Assembly: GCF_038050405.1 (NCBI RefSeq)
Contig: NZ_CP150901.1
Coordinates: 1 to 64,000, forward strand
Origin: Paraburkholderia sp. IMGN_8
GTDB lineage: Bacteria > Pseudomonadota > Gammaproteobacteria > Burkholderiales > Burkholderiaceae
DNA: 64,000 nucleotides
Reading direction: 5' to 3'
In this document: piece by piece, positions 39,128-47,759 of the stretch
Layout: every line of letters begins with the position of its first letter
Numbering within the stretch: position 1 is the stretch's first letter
Notes under the pieces: generated by a model
Told to the model about the DNA's origin: nothing
Seen by the model: the letters and a program-made list of their open reading frames with translations, nothing else
The model's database searches: none
Program-made: the position numbers and the translations under genes

Positions 39128-39895
39128 GTGGAAATCGACCTGAACGCGGACCTAGGCGAAGGTTTTGGGCCGTACCGTATGGGCGAGGACGAAGCGATGC
39201 TCGAGATCGTGTCGTCCGCCAATGTGGCGTGCGGCTATCACGCGGGCGACCCCGTCATTATGGACAAGACGGTGCGGATGGCGTTGGCGCGCAAGATCGA
39301 CGTCGGCGCGCACGTCGGTTTTCCCGACTTGATGGGTTTCGGTCGGCGGCAGATTCAGGCCGATCCGCTGGAATTGGCGAATTACGTGGTGTATCAGATG
39401 GGCGCGCTCGCCGGCATCGCGAAGGCGGCGGGACATCGCGTCACGCACATGAGCTTCCACGGTGCGCTCGGCAACATGGCAGCTGCGTCGTATGAGCTGG
39501 CGGAGCCGCTGGTGCGGGCGGTGGCCGAATTCGATCGCGATCTGATCATCAGCGTCTCGACGAACACCGAAATTGAACGAGCCGCCGACCACGTCGGGAT
39601 CCGCACGGCAAACACGTTTCTCGCCGACCGCGCCTACGACGATCAGGGCGCGCTCGTGTCGCGCAAGCTGGATGGCGCCGTCATCAAGGACCGCGCGGCC
39701 GTCCTTGCGCGTGTCAAGGAGCTGCTCGAAGAAGGCACGATCACGACGATCGCGGGCAACAAGCTCAGGCTCGCGGTTCAGTCGATCCTGCTGCACGGCG
39801 ATACGCCCGGCGCTGTCGAACTCGCCCGTACGGTGCGTGGCGTGATCGAATCGGCGGGCGGCCGAGTCGTGCCGGTATCGAAGCTTTTACGCTAG
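39128..39895 (+). CDS. pxpA: 5-oxoprolinase subunit A (LamB/YcsF family)
   Basis: This 255-residue LamB/YcsF protein has the family opening EIDLNADLGEGFGPYRMGED, then VSSANVACGYHAGDP, VGAHVGFPDLMGFGRR, THMSFHGALGNMA and the ending LHGDTPGAVELARTVRGVIE. PxpA hydrolyses activated 5-oxoproline to glutamate. The GTG at 39128 was chosen because CGGAG lies 8 bp before it; the frame also opens at GTG 39119, which overlaps that site. It is the last gene of the accB-pxpA operon, about 80 bp after the BCCP-like gene. Confidence 0.92.
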   Translation: MEIDLNADLGEGFGPYRMGEDEAMLEIVSSANVACGYHAGDPVIMDKTVRMALARKIDVGAHVGFPDLMGFGRRQIQADPLELANYVVYQMGALAGIAKAAGHRVTHMSFHGALGNMAAASYELAEPLVRAVAEFDRDLIISVSTNTEIERAADHVGIRTANTFLADRAYDDQGALVSRKLDGAVIKDRAAVLARVKELLEEGTITTIAGNKLRLAVQSILLHGDTPGAVELARTVRGVIESAGGRVVPVSKLLR

Positions 39896-39913
39896 GCGGC
39901 GCACAGGCCAGGC

Positions 39914-39976
39914 ATAAGCCAGCCTTATCGCTACAAAATCAATCCGTCTTTGCCGCGCGTCTGCACGGCGTATACA
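39914..39976 (+). promoter_or_regulatory. Candidate Nac-activated promoter before the SDR gene at 40041
   Basis: ATAAGCCAGCCTTAT (39914-39928) is ATA-N9-TAT. TCTTTG (39947-39952) follows after 18 bp and TATACA (39971-39976) after a further 18 bp. CGCTACAAA, CCGTCTT and ATACATTGA are shared with the element before accB. Confidence 0.78.
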
Positions 39977-40040
39977 TTGAAAGCAGGCTTTTCACTCGCC
40001 TCCAAGGGCGACATTTCAGAACTACAGATAGAGGTCATTC

Positions 40041-40799
40041 ATGCCGTTTTCAGACTATAAGACCGCGCTGGTGACGGGCGCTTCGACAGGGATGGGTGCT
40101 GCGATCGTCGAGCGCTTCTGCCGTGAAGGACTCGAAGTGCATGCGCTCGCGCGCAACGCCGATCGTCTGAATGAGCTGGCGGAGCGAACCGGCTGCATCC
40201 CGCACGCGATCGACGTGTGCGATCTGGCGGCGGTGACGAAGCTGACGCAGGAAGTGCCGTTCGATATCGTCGTGAACAATGCCGGCGTATCGCGCAAAGG
40301 CTCGATTCTGGATGCCGGTGTCGAGGACATCGATGTGCAGGTGGAAGTGAACCTGCAAGCCGTTCTTCATCTCGTGCGGCTCACCATGCCGGGCATGGTC
40401 GCTCGGGATCGCGGTCACATCGTCAACATCAGCTCGATCGCGGCGATTTACAACTTCAACGGCAACTCCATCTATCACGCGACGAAGGCCGGTATTCACG
40501 CGTTGTCGCGCCAGTTGCGCGTCGATGCGACCGGTAAGCGCGTACGCGTGACGGAAATCTGTCCGGGCCGTGTCGCCACCGATATCTTTGGCCATGTGCA
40601 CGGCGATATCGAAGAGGCCCGCAAGAAATTTATCGACGGCTTCGAGTTGCCGCAGCCGTCAGATATCGCCGATGCCATCGCTTTTGCGATCGCCGCACCG
40701 CTGGCGGTCAACATCAGCAATATGGAAATCCTCCCGACTTTGCAAGTGCCGGGCGGACTGACAACGATTAAACGCGAGCCGGCCGATCACGACGAGTAA
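40041..40799 (+). CDS. SDR-family oxidoreductase (YdfG/serine-dehydrogenase-like)
   Basis: This 252-residue classical SDR has TGASTGMG (about 12-19), VNNAGVSRKG, the catalytic NISSIAAI (Ser) and YHATKAG (Tyr, Lys), and a C-terminus with PSDIADAIAFAIAAP and NISNMEILPT. That tail resembles NADP-dependent 3-hydroxy acid dehydrogenases of the YdfG type, which oxidise serine, threonine or 3-hydroxypropionate-like acids. Its promoter has a Nac-type dyad. A D-2-hydroxyacid dehydrogenase gene lies about 170 bp downstream, suggesting hydroxy/oxo-acid handling during nitrogen scavenging. Confidence 0.9.
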   Translation: MPFSDYKTALVTGASTGMGAAIVERFCREGLEVHALARNADRLNELAERTGCIPHAIDVCDLAAVTKLTQEVPFDIVVNNAGVSRKGSILDAGVEDIDVQVEVNLQAVLHLVRLTMPGMVARDRGHIVNISSIAAIYNFNGNSIYHATKAGIHALSRQLRVDATGKRVRVTEICPGRVATDIFGHVHGDIEEARKKFIDGFELPQPSDIADAIAFAIAAPLAVNISNMEILPTLQVPGGLTTIKREPADHDE

Positions 40800-40972
40800 T
40801 CGCAAGTTTGTCTTCGAATCTTGCCGCACCGGCAGACCGGCTGCCTGCTTGAGCGGCCCGCACGCGGGCCCGCGCGAGCGGTGATCTGTCCGGCAATCCG
40901 GTGCTGCCGATCGCCTTCGATGTCATATCCCCCGCGCGAGAACATCACCCGAACCCAACAAGGAGGTTTTTC

Positions 40973-41983
40973 ATGCGTGCATCGGTACTGGTTACCCGTG
41001 CGTCATTTCCGGACATCGTCGATCGCCTGCGCGCGAACTTCGATGTGACCGACAATCCAGAAGACACGATCTGGACACAACCGGAGCTGATTGCCCGGCT
41101 GCAAGGGAAGGTGGGGGCCATGACGGCGGGCAGCGACCGGATCGATGCGACCTTGCTCGACGCTTGCCCGCAGCTGAAGGCGGTGTGCAATATCGGCGTC
41201 GGCTACAACAACGTCGACGTGGAAGCCTGTACCGCGCGTGGCGTGCTGGTGACGAATACGCCGGACGTTCTCACGGATACCACTGCGGACTTCGGTTTCG
41301 CGCTGATGATGGCCACTGCCCGGCGTATCACGGAGTCGGAACACTTTCTGCGCGGCGGTGAATGGACCAAGACGGGGCGCTATGACATGTTCGTCGGCGG
41401 TGACGTGCATGGTTCGACGCTTGGCATTCTCGGCATGGGACGTATCGGTCAGGCCATCGCGAGGCGCGGCGCACTCGGCTTCGGTATGCGCGTGATCTAT
41501 CACAATCGCTCGCAACTGGCACCTGATGTCGAGGCAAGCTGCCGGGCGCGCTATGTCGACAAGGAGACGCTGTTGCGCGAGTCCGATCATCTGATCATCG
41601 TGGTGCCGTATTCGGCCAGCTCGCACCATGCAATCGGCACGGCGGAACTCAAGCAGATGAAATCGTCGGCCACGCTGACCAACATCGCGCGCGGCGGCGT
41701 AGTGGACGATGCCGCTTTGGCGGTGGCGCTGAACGAAGGCAGCATTGCGGCGGCCGGTCTGGACGTCTTCGAAGGTGAGCCGGTTATCTGTCCGGCGCTT
41801 CTTGCCCAGAAGAACGTGGTCCTGACGCCGCACATCGGCAGCGCGTCTGTCAGCACACGACGTGCGATGGCTGCACTTTGTGCAGACAATTTGATTGCCG
41901 CGCTCGGCCATGGCCCGTTGGCCGGGCAGCCGCCGACACCCGTGAATCCGCAGGTGCTGACGCACCCGACAGCAGCGGCCTGA
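40973..41983 (+). CDS. D-2-hydroxyacid dehydrogenase (glyoxylate/hydroxypyruvate reductase-like)
   Basis: This 336-residue protein belongs to the GhrB/glycerate dehydrogenase group. Motifs are NIGVGYNNVDVEACTARG, NTPDVLTDTTADFGFALMMA, the NAD turn LGILGMGRIGQAIARRGALG, the catalytic Arg in NIARGGVVDD, Glu in DVFEGEP and His in LTPHIGSAS. It reduces 2-oxo acids such as glyoxylate or hydroxypyruvate with NAD(P)H. The ATG at 40973 follows a strong AAGGAGG; longer frames upstream are not needed. It stands between the SDR and the amino acid ABC transporter on the same strand. Confidence 0.92.
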   Translation: MRASVLVTRASFPDIVDRLRANFDVTDNPEDTIWTQPELIARLQGKVGAMTAGSDRIDATLLDACPQLKAVCNIGVGYNNVDVEACTARGVLVTNTPDVLTDTTADFGFALMMATARRITESEHFLRGGEWTKTGRYDMFVGGDVHGSTLGILGMGRIGQAIARRGALGFGMRVIYHNRSQLAPDVEASCRARYVDKETLLRESDHLIIVVPYSASSHHAIGTAELKQMKSSATLTNIARGGVVDDAALAVALNEGSIAAAGLDVFEGEPVICPALLAQKNVVLTPHIGSASVSTRRAMAALCADNLIAALGHGPLAGQPPTPVNPQVLTHPTAAA

Positions 41984-42319
41984 GCGAAGACCGGCGCAAC
42001 CTGCCGCGCCGGCATCGATTCGCAAAAATTTGCGCTCCGATAGAGGAGCGCGCAAACCGATGAGGCGCCCGCAGAGGCGCCGCATACTGGAGACAAACAC
42101 CATGCCGGACCACGCCTGTTCCGCTGCCGGAAGCCGCCCTGATTCATCATTCCCGAAACTTATTGCACCAGAAGAAAGGCATCTGCAACGGCCTTTTTTT
42201 GCGAGCTAGTATCAATTCAACACGGAAGTCAATGACGCCTTCCGAGTGGATAACGGTGTAGCCGCAGGTCGAGTAAGACCGGGATCATCGCTTCGATCCG
42301 AATCATTGGGACGTGCAAC
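41984..42319. other. Intergenic stretch with hairpins and a short ORF
   Basis: Two hairpins follow the dehydrogenase stop: GCGCTCC/GGAGCGC (42032-42051) and GGCGCC/GGCGCC (42064-42081). A 35-codon frame begins at 42102, 9 bp after GGAG, and ends at 42209 across the terminator-like hairpin at 42175-42200. It has no recognisable product and could equally be leader sequence. The ABC operon promoter must lie between about 42200 and 42320. Confidence 0.45.
42175..42200 (+). terminator. Candidate intrinsic terminator before the ABC transporter
   Basis: AAAGGC (42175-42180) and GCCTTT (42191-42196) form a 6-bp stem with a 10-nt loop and a T-run to 42200. The stem is short, so efficiency may be modest. 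Confidence 0.5.
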
Positions 42320-43021
42320 ATGAAACTTCATTTTGACGTGGCGACGGTGCTGCAAGGCGACTATGGGGCGCTGTTTCTCCATGGGATCGAGCTCACGCTC
42401 GCGATGGCGGCACTGGCGTGGGGACTCTCGCTGGCTGTGGGCATTCTCCTCACGCTGATCCGCATGACCAACAATCGATTCGCGACGGGCTTTGTCGCGG
42501 CGTTCGTTGCCTACCACCGCAACGTGCCGATGCTGGTCCAGATTCTGTTTTGGTACTTCGGCATCTCGAACATCTTGCCGGAACAATTGCAGGCGCTGCT
42601 TAACCACTACAACGGCCAGTTCGTTTTTGCGGTCATCGCGATCGGATTGTGCAGCGCGGCCTATCTCTCCGAGGATATTCGAAGCGGACTGCGTGCAATT
42701 CCGTATGGCCAGTATGAAGCTTCGCGCGCGCTGGGTTTGAACTTCCTGAATGGCATGCGTTATGTCGTCCTTCCGCAAGCGCTGCGCAACGCGATTCCGC
42801 CCATGGTCAATCACGCGGTATTGCTGTTCAAGAATACGAGTCTCGCGATGGCGATCGGGGCGGCAGAGCTGACCTATGTCACGCGGCAAATCGAGAACGA
42901 AACCTTCCTGTCTTTCGAGTCGTATTTTGTCGCCACGGTGGTGTATCTCGGCCTCTCCCTCGTCATCATGCTGGGCGGCGCCAGGATCGCGATGCACTAC
43001 CGCATTCCGGGAGTGAAGTGA
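42320..43021 (+). CDS. Polar amino acid ABC transporter permease (GltJ-like)
   Basis: This 233-residue inner-membrane permease of the HisM/GltJ class has about five helices (for example LTLAMAALAWGLSLAVGILL and FVFAVIAIGLCSAAYLSED). The cytoplasmic EAA loop EASRALGLNFLNGMRYVVLP (about residues 133-152) contacts the ATPase. Residues VAYHRNVPMLVQILFWYF are typical of glutamate/aspartate systems. It is the first gene of a permease-permease-ATPase-binding protein operon, and the next gene starts one base after its stop. Confidence 0.9.
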   Translation: MKLHFDVATVLQGDYGALFLHGIELTLAMAALAWGLSLAVGILLTLIRMTNNRFATGFVAAFVAYHRNVPMLVQILFWYFGISNILPEQLQALLNHYNGQFVFAVIAIGLCSAAYLSEDIRSGLRAIPYGQYEASRALGLNFLNGMRYVVLPQALRNAIPPMVNHAVLLFKNTSLAMAIGAAELTYVTRQIENETFLSFESYFVATVVYLGLSLVIMLGGARIAMHYRIPGVK

Positions 43022-43022
43022 C

Positions 43023-43772
43023 ATGTTCGACATCCTGCGCGACAACTGGACGCTGCTGCTCATCGGGCAGTATCCGCACGGACCGCTCGGCGGCATCGTT
43101 CTGACGATACTGCTGTCGATTTCAGCGCTCGTCATCGCATTTCCCTTGGGTATCCTGGTCGCGCTGGCTCGCATCAGCCCGTTCCCGCTTCTGCGGGCGC
43201 CGGCCACGGGTCTCGTCTACATGGTGCGCGGCATCCCGCTCCTGATGGTGATCTTCTGGGTGTACTTTCTCGTGCCCGTCCTGACCGGTTATCCGGTCAC
43301 CGGGTTTGTCACGATGCTGTGCGCACTGGTCATCTACGACTCCGCCTATCTCGGGGAAATCATCCGCGCGGGCATCGAGGGACTACCGAAAGGGCAGACC
43401 GAAGCCTCAAGGGCGCTCGGCATGAGCTACATGAAGACCATGCGAGCGGTCATCCTGCCGCAGGCGCTCTATAACGTTGTGCCGAGCATGGTCACGCAGT
43501 TCGTTTCGACGGTCAAGGAGACCTCGCTCGGATACATCATCAACGTTCAGGAGATTTCCTTCGCGGCGGATCAGATCAACAACCGGTTGATGACCAAGCC
43601 GTTTCCCGTGTACCTGATTCTGGCGTTGAGCTACTTCGCCCTGTGTTACGCGCTGACACAGCTCGCGCAGTATCTGGAGCGGCGCGTGACGCGCAAGCGG
43701 GCCGGCGTAATGGCGAAGACACAGAAGGCAGGCGCCGTCGCGCTGGCCGACGCGCTGCCCATTGAGAACTAG
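43023..43772 (+). CDS. Polar amino acid ABC transporter permease (GltK-like)
   Basis: This 249-residue partner permease has the same family features: GGIVLTILLSISALVIAFPL, YMVRGIPLLMVIFWVYFLVP, YDSAYLGEIIRAGIEGLPKG and the EAA loop EASRALGMSYMKTMRAVILP. The C-terminal 25 residues (KRAGVMAKTQKAGAVALADA) form an unusual cytoplasmic tail. It pairs with the upstream permease to form the heterodimeric channel. The specificity of the pair cannot be read from sequence; glutamate or aspartate uptake is the usual role. Confidence 0.9.
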   Translation: MFDILRDNWTLLLIGQYPHGPLGGIVLTILLSISALVIAFPLGILVALARISPFPLLRAPATGLVYMVRGIPLLMVIFWVYFLVPVLTGYPVTGFVTMLCALVIYDSAYLGEIIRAGIEGLPKGQTEASRALGMSYMKTMRAVILPQALYNVVPSMVTQFVSTVKETSLGYIINVQEISFAADQINNRLMTKPFPVYLILALSYFALCYALTQLAQYLERRVTRKRAGVMAKTQKAGAVALADALPIEN

Positions 43773-43799
43773 GCGCTCACTCACTTCGAGGTAATTCGC

Positions 43800-44528
43800 A
43801 TGATCAAGTTTTCCAGCGTCAACAAATGGTACGGCGAATATCACGCTCTTGTGGACGTGAATGCTGAGGTTCGCAAAGGCGAAGTCGTGGTTGTCTGTGG
43901 GCCATCCGGATCGGGTAAGTCGACTTTGATTCGGACCGTTAATCGGCTGGAGGAGATCAATCGTGGACAGATCTTCTTCGACGGTCAAAACATTCACGAC
44001 AAGAAGCTGGGTCTGAATGCATACCGCAGCCGTGTCGGCTTTGTGTTTCAGCAATTCAATCTGTTTCCGCACCTGTCGGTGCTGGACAACATCACGCTAT
44101 CGCCGATGCGCGTGAACGGCCTCAAACGCGCGGATGCTGAACAGAAAGCGGCAGATCTGCTGTCGCGCGTCGGTCTATCGAACAAAGCCAGTGCTTATCC
44201 TCCGCAATTGTCCGGTGGTCAGCAGCAGCGCGTTGCGATTGCGAGAGCACTGGCGATGGATCCGCCGGCGATGCTGTTCGATGAACCCACCAGCGCGCTC
44301 GACCCGGAGATGGTCGGCGAAGTGCTGAACGTGATGAAGAGTCTCGCGCAGGAAGGTATGACGATGATGTGCGTTACGCATGAGATGGGGTTCGCACGCG
44401 AAGTCGCTGACCGCGTCTGGTTTATGGATGCAGGGAAGATTCTCGAGACGGCCGAACCGGAGGAATTCTTTTTGCGCCCGAAACATGCACGCGCCCAAAG
44501 ATTCCTGTCCGATCTTCGCACGCATTGA
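43800..44528 (+). CDS. Polar amino acid ABC transporter ATP-binding protein (GlnQ/GltL-like)
   Basis: This 242-residue ATPase is complete: Walker [10 protein letters not shown] (about 37-45), Q-loop [17 protein letters not shown], signature LSGGQQQR, Walker [15 protein letters not shown] and the H-loop His in [10 protein letters not shown]. It drives uptake through the two permeases encoded just upstream. A good CGAGGT site precedes the ATG. It is followed about 85 bp later by the binding-protein gene. Confidence 0.94.
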   Translation: MIKFSSVNKWYGEYHALVDVNAEVRKGEVVVVCGPSGSGKSTLIRTVNRLEEINRGQIFFDGQNIHDKKLGLNAYRSRVGFVFQQFNLFPHLSVLDNITLSPMRVNGLKRADAEQKAADLLSRVGLSNKASAYPPQLSGGQQQRVAIARALAMDPPAMLFDEPTSALDPEMVGEVLNVMKSLAQEGMTMMCVTHEMGFAREVADRVWFMDAGKILETAEPEEFFLRPKHARAQRFLSDLRTH

Positions 44529-44614
44529 GGCAACCGGTAACGCCCCGGCGATTCAGATTGAACACCTTTGATCAGCAGTCGATTGCTTTACACATAAACT
44601 TCAGGAGCATCACC

Positions 44615-45463
44615 ATGCAGGTAAAGAAGATTTTCGCGGGGATGTTGGTCGTTGGCGGTGCTATTGCATCGATTGCCCCGGCTCACGCTGATCAGTTGGC
44701 CGATATCAAGAGCCGCGGCGAGTTGACCTGCGGCGTGTATTCGAATGTCGAGCCGTTCTCGTATCCCAATGCGCAGACGCGTCAGCTCGAGGGCATGGAT
44801 GTGGACCTGTGCAACGCCGTGGCGAAACAGCTCGGCGTGAAGGCGAAGCTCGAACCGTTGGCCGTCGAAGCGCGCATTCCTCAACTGAAGTTGGGGCGTG
44901 TCGACATCGTGGTTGCAAACCTTGCCTACACAAAAACGCGCGCCACGCAGATTGCCTTTAGCGATTCGTACTACTCGACCAAGGAAGTGCTTGTCGTGAA
45001 GAAGGCTGACGCGAACAAGAAGCTGACTGATTTCGCGGGGCAGAAGATCAGTGCCGCTGACGGCTCGACGTCCGCGCAGTCGATCCCGATTTCGATCAAA
45101 GATGGCCAGGCGGTGACCTTTCACGATACCAGTTCAGCGTTTCTCGCACTGGAGCAGAACAAGGTCAAAGGCTTCGTCACCAATCAGATGACCGCGACGA
45201 AGATCGCGAAACAGGTCGACGGCACGGACGGCGCAGTGGCGATTGCTTCGGAGCCGATGTTGATCGAGCCGATCGCAGTGGGCTTGCGCCAGAACGAACC
45301 GGCCATGCTAAGCGCGGTCAACAAGGCCTTGGCGGCGATGGAGCAGGGCGGCGAGATGAGCAATATTTTCAACAAGTGGCTCGGACCAAAAACGCCGTAT
45401 GGCCTGACCCGTACCGACAAGGTCACGCCGATCGACCAGCTCAAGTTCACGCCGGTGTCCTGA
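44615..45463 (+). CDS. Amino acid ABC transporter periplasmic binding protein
   Basis: This 282-residue type II binding protein has a signal peptide (QVKKIFAGMLVVGGAIASIA, cut after AHA near residue 25). The mature family pattern includes IKSRGELTCGVYSNVEPFSY, LEGMDVDLCNAVAKQLGVKA, QLKLGRVDIVVANLAYTKTR and DYYSTKE-like SDSYYSTKEVLVVKK. The ATG at 44615 follows TCAGGAG. It supplies the transporter made by the three preceding genes; polar or acidic amino acids or an imino-acid-like ligand are plausible. Confidence 0.92.
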   Translation: MQVKKIFAGMLVVGGAIASIAPAHADQLADIKSRGELTCGVYSNVEPFSYPNAQTRQLEGMDVDLCNAVAKQLGVKAKLEPLAVEARIPQLKLGRVDIVVANLAYTKTRATQIAFSDSYYSTKEVLVVKKADANKKLTDFAGQKISAADGSTSAQSIPISIKDGQAVTFHDTSSAFLALEQNKVKGFVTNQMTATKIAKQVDGTDGAVAIASEPMLIEPIAVGLRQNEPAMLSAVNKALAAMEQGGEMSNIFNKWLGPKTPYGLTRTDKVTPIDQLKFTPVS

Positions 45464-45484
45464 AGCGGATAGCGTGTGCTGTAC

Positions 45485-45508
45485 CGGTGCGCGGCTGTCT
45501 GCGCACCG
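45485..45508 (+). terminator. Hairpin after the ABC operon
   Basis: CGGTGCGC (45485-45492) and GCGCACCG (45501-45508) form a perfect 8-bp stem with an 8-nt loop 20 bp after the binding-protein stop. The following ATATCTGATTT is only weakly U-rich, so termination is probable but not certain. Confidence 0.5.
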
Positions 45509-45627
45509 ATATCTGATTTCTGCTTCGCAGGACGGCGAGTGCGGTGTGAGAGAGATCATGCAAGGGCTCAGCGCGCCTGACGGTGTAGGATCGAAGTCGG
45601 ACGAATTAGCGTCGAAGAGGAGTTGAG

Positions 45628-46401
45628 TTGAACAGTAATCTGAAGATGTTCGATCTGTCGGGGCGTCGTGCTCTGGTCACCGGGTCGAGTACCGGTATCG
45701 GCTACGCGCTCGCAAAAGGATTGGCCGGTGCCGGCGCTGAAGTCATTCTGAACGGTCGTAGCGAGGCCCGGCTGGCAGAGGCTGTTAGCCGCTTGCGCGA
45801 TGAGGGGGCGACCGTCCACGCCGCAAGTTTCGATGTGACGTCGGCCAATGAGGTCGAAACTGCAATCGCGCAGATCGAGCGCGAAATCGGTGCAATCGAC
45901 ATTCTCGTCAACAACGCCGGCATGCAGCGTCGTGCGCCGCTCGAACAGTTTTCCCACGGTCAATGGGAAGAGTTGATGAAGACCAACGTCGACAGTGTGT
46001 TTCTTGTCGGCCAGGCGGTCGCGCGGCACATGATCGCTCGCAAGCGTGGGAAGATCGTCAACATCTGTTCCGTGCAAAGCGAACTGGGTCGTCCCAACAT
46101 TGCCGCATATACCGCAAGCAAAGGCGCGGTGAAGATGCTGACGAAGGGGATGGCGATCGACTGGGGGCAATACGGAATCCAGGTCAATGGCCTCGGACCG
46201 GGCTATTTCAAAACCGAGCTGACCGAGGCGCTCGTCAAGGATGAGACCTTCAGCAACTGGCTGATCGGACGCACGCCATCGCGGCGTTGGGGCGACGTGG
46301 AGGATCTCGTCGGCGCCGCAGTGTTCCTGGCGAGCAACGCTTCGAACTTTGTGAACGGCCACATTCTGTATGTGGATGGGGGCGTGACCGCCACGCTGTA
46401 G
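45628..46401 (+). CDS. SDR-family oxidoreductase (gluconate 5-dehydrogenase-like)
   Basis: This 257-residue classical SDR has MFDLSGRRALVTGSSTGIGY, VNNAGMQRRAPLEQFSHGQW, NICSVQSELGRPNIAAYTAS (catalytic Ser and Tyr; K follows as YTASKGA) and the ending NFVNGHILYVDGGVTATL. The N-terminal FDLSGR and MQRR segments are typical of gluconate 5-dehydrogenase relatives. The start is TTG at 45628, 5 bp after AGAGGAG; an ATG at 45646 is the alternative. It follows the ABC operon hairpin and probably has its own promoter. Confidence 0.88.
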   Translation: MNSNLKMFDLSGRRALVTGSSTGIGYALAKGLAGAGAEVILNGRSEARLAEAVSRLRDEGATVHAASFDVTSANEVETAIAQIEREIGAIDILVNNAGMQRRAPLEQFSHGQWEELMKTNVDSVFLVGQAVARHMIARKRGKIVNICSVQSELGRPNIAAYTASKGAVKMLTKGMAIDWGQYGIQVNGLGPGYFKTELTEALVKDETFSNWLIGRTPSRRWGDVEDLVGAAVFLASNASNFVNGHILYVDGGVTATL

Positions 46402-46693
46402 GTTGACTCGCTTTGGCAAGGGCGAAGTCGCAACCGCCAACGGTCTGACTGGTATTGCAGCCCGGTTCGTCAGCGGTCGGTCTCGAAAGGTGCCCGCCAG
46501 GGTAAAGGGTAGCCTGTCATGTTCTCGGCCAGGAAGAGTCCTCCATGACGACAATGTGGGCGCCTGCTTCTCACCGTCTAGCGGACGTTCGTGGATGTCC
46601 AATAACGGATCAACTCCAGCGCTCGTTTGTCACTCATGCGGTCGCACCTTTGCGATGCAGTCATCGCTACGATCAAATCGAACCGCGCCAAAC

Positions 46694-47665
46694 TCAGTGC
46701 GACGAGACGTACGCTGTATCAGCGAATGCTGCCGGGATCGCGAAGCTCTCTCGCATACGCTTCGTCTCCGCGGCCGGCGTCAGGCCAAACAGACGCTTGA
46801 ATTCCCTGCTGAACTGAGACGGGCTCGTGTAACCCACAGCGTGTCCTGCCGCCTCCGCGGTCAGGTCCTTGCGCACCATCAACAGGCGAGCCTGATGCAG
46901 ACGCGTCGACTTCACGTACTGCATCGGCGACACCTGCGTGATTGCCTTGAAGTGGCTGTGGAAACTCGGAATGCTCATACCCGCTTCGTCGGCCAGTTGC
47001 GTTACGTCGAGAGGCTGCGCATAGCTTGCATGGATCAGGCGGAGTGATCGACCTATCCGGCCGAACTGTCCCCGCATCGCCAAAGCCTCGCGCATCGAGC
47101 TCCCCTGGGCTCCGGTGAGCACCCGGAAATACAGTTCACGCAGCAGTCCGGCGCCCAACACGGCAGCTTCGAGTGGCCGATGCATCGCCTCGAGGAAGCG
47201 CAACACGGACCCCTGCATCGCGTCATCCATCGGCGTCGACATCATGCTCTGAGGCGGTTGCACGCGCTCCGTTACGCCTTCGCGGTCGATCTGCTCCGCC
47301 AGTTCGGCTGCCAATGTGAAATCGAGGTGCAGATACAGCGCGAGCAGCGGGCGCTCCTGGGCCGCGTCGGTCTCCATGCTGAACGGTATAGGCACGGACA
47401 CGGCCAAGTAGTGACGCTCATCGTACAGATAGAGCTGGTCGCCGAAGTAACCCCGCTTGCGGCCCTGACAGACGATCACGATGCCGGGGTCGTACAGAAC
47501 GGGCGTGCGCGACAGCGCCCGATTCGAACGTAGGATGCGGACGCTCGGCAGTGCCGTCAGGTTGTAGCCCTCGTCGGGCGCCAACTCGCGCAGCAGGGCA
47601 ACCATGCGTTTCTGGCTTCGGGAAGACAGATCCGGATACTGGGTCAAGGCGCGCTTAGTGCTCAT
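46694..47665 (-). CDS. AraC-family transcriptional regulator with AraC-N domain
   Basis: This 323-residue regulator has an N-terminal AraC-type cupin-like domain (VRILRSNRALSRTPVLYDPG, YLYDERHYLAVSVPIPFSME) and a C-terminal double helix-turn-helix (QLADEAGMSIPSFHSHFKAI, SPMQYVKSTRLHQARLLM, AAGHAVGYTSPSQFSREFKR). The start is ATG at 47665; a TTG four codons earlier is less likely. It is divergent from an SDR gene with a 94-bp gap, a common pairing in which the regulator responds to the SDR substrate. Confidence 0.92.
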   Translation of the reverse strand: MSTKRALTQYPDLSSRSQKRMVALLRELAPDEGYNLTALPSVRILRSNRALSRTPVLYDPGIVIVCQGRKRGYFGDQLYLYDERHYLAVSVPIPFSMETDAAQERPLLALYLHLDFTLAAELAEQIDREGVTERVQPPQSMMSTPMDDAMQGSVLRFLEAMHRPLEAAVLGAGLLRELYFRVLTGAQGSSMREALAMRGQFGRIGRSLRLIHASYAQPLDVTQLADEAGMSIPSFHSHFKAITQVSPMQYVKSTRLHQARLLMVRKDLTAEAAGHAVGYTSPSQFSREFKRLFGLTPAAETKRMRESFAIPAAFADTAYVSSH

Positions 47666-47759
47666 AGTTTTATGCAAGAAAATCAGCGTAACTTGGCTTA
47701 CTTTGCCTCGTTCCTCGGACTAGTATGCACTCTCCAATCAACATCCGGGAGAAGCTTCA

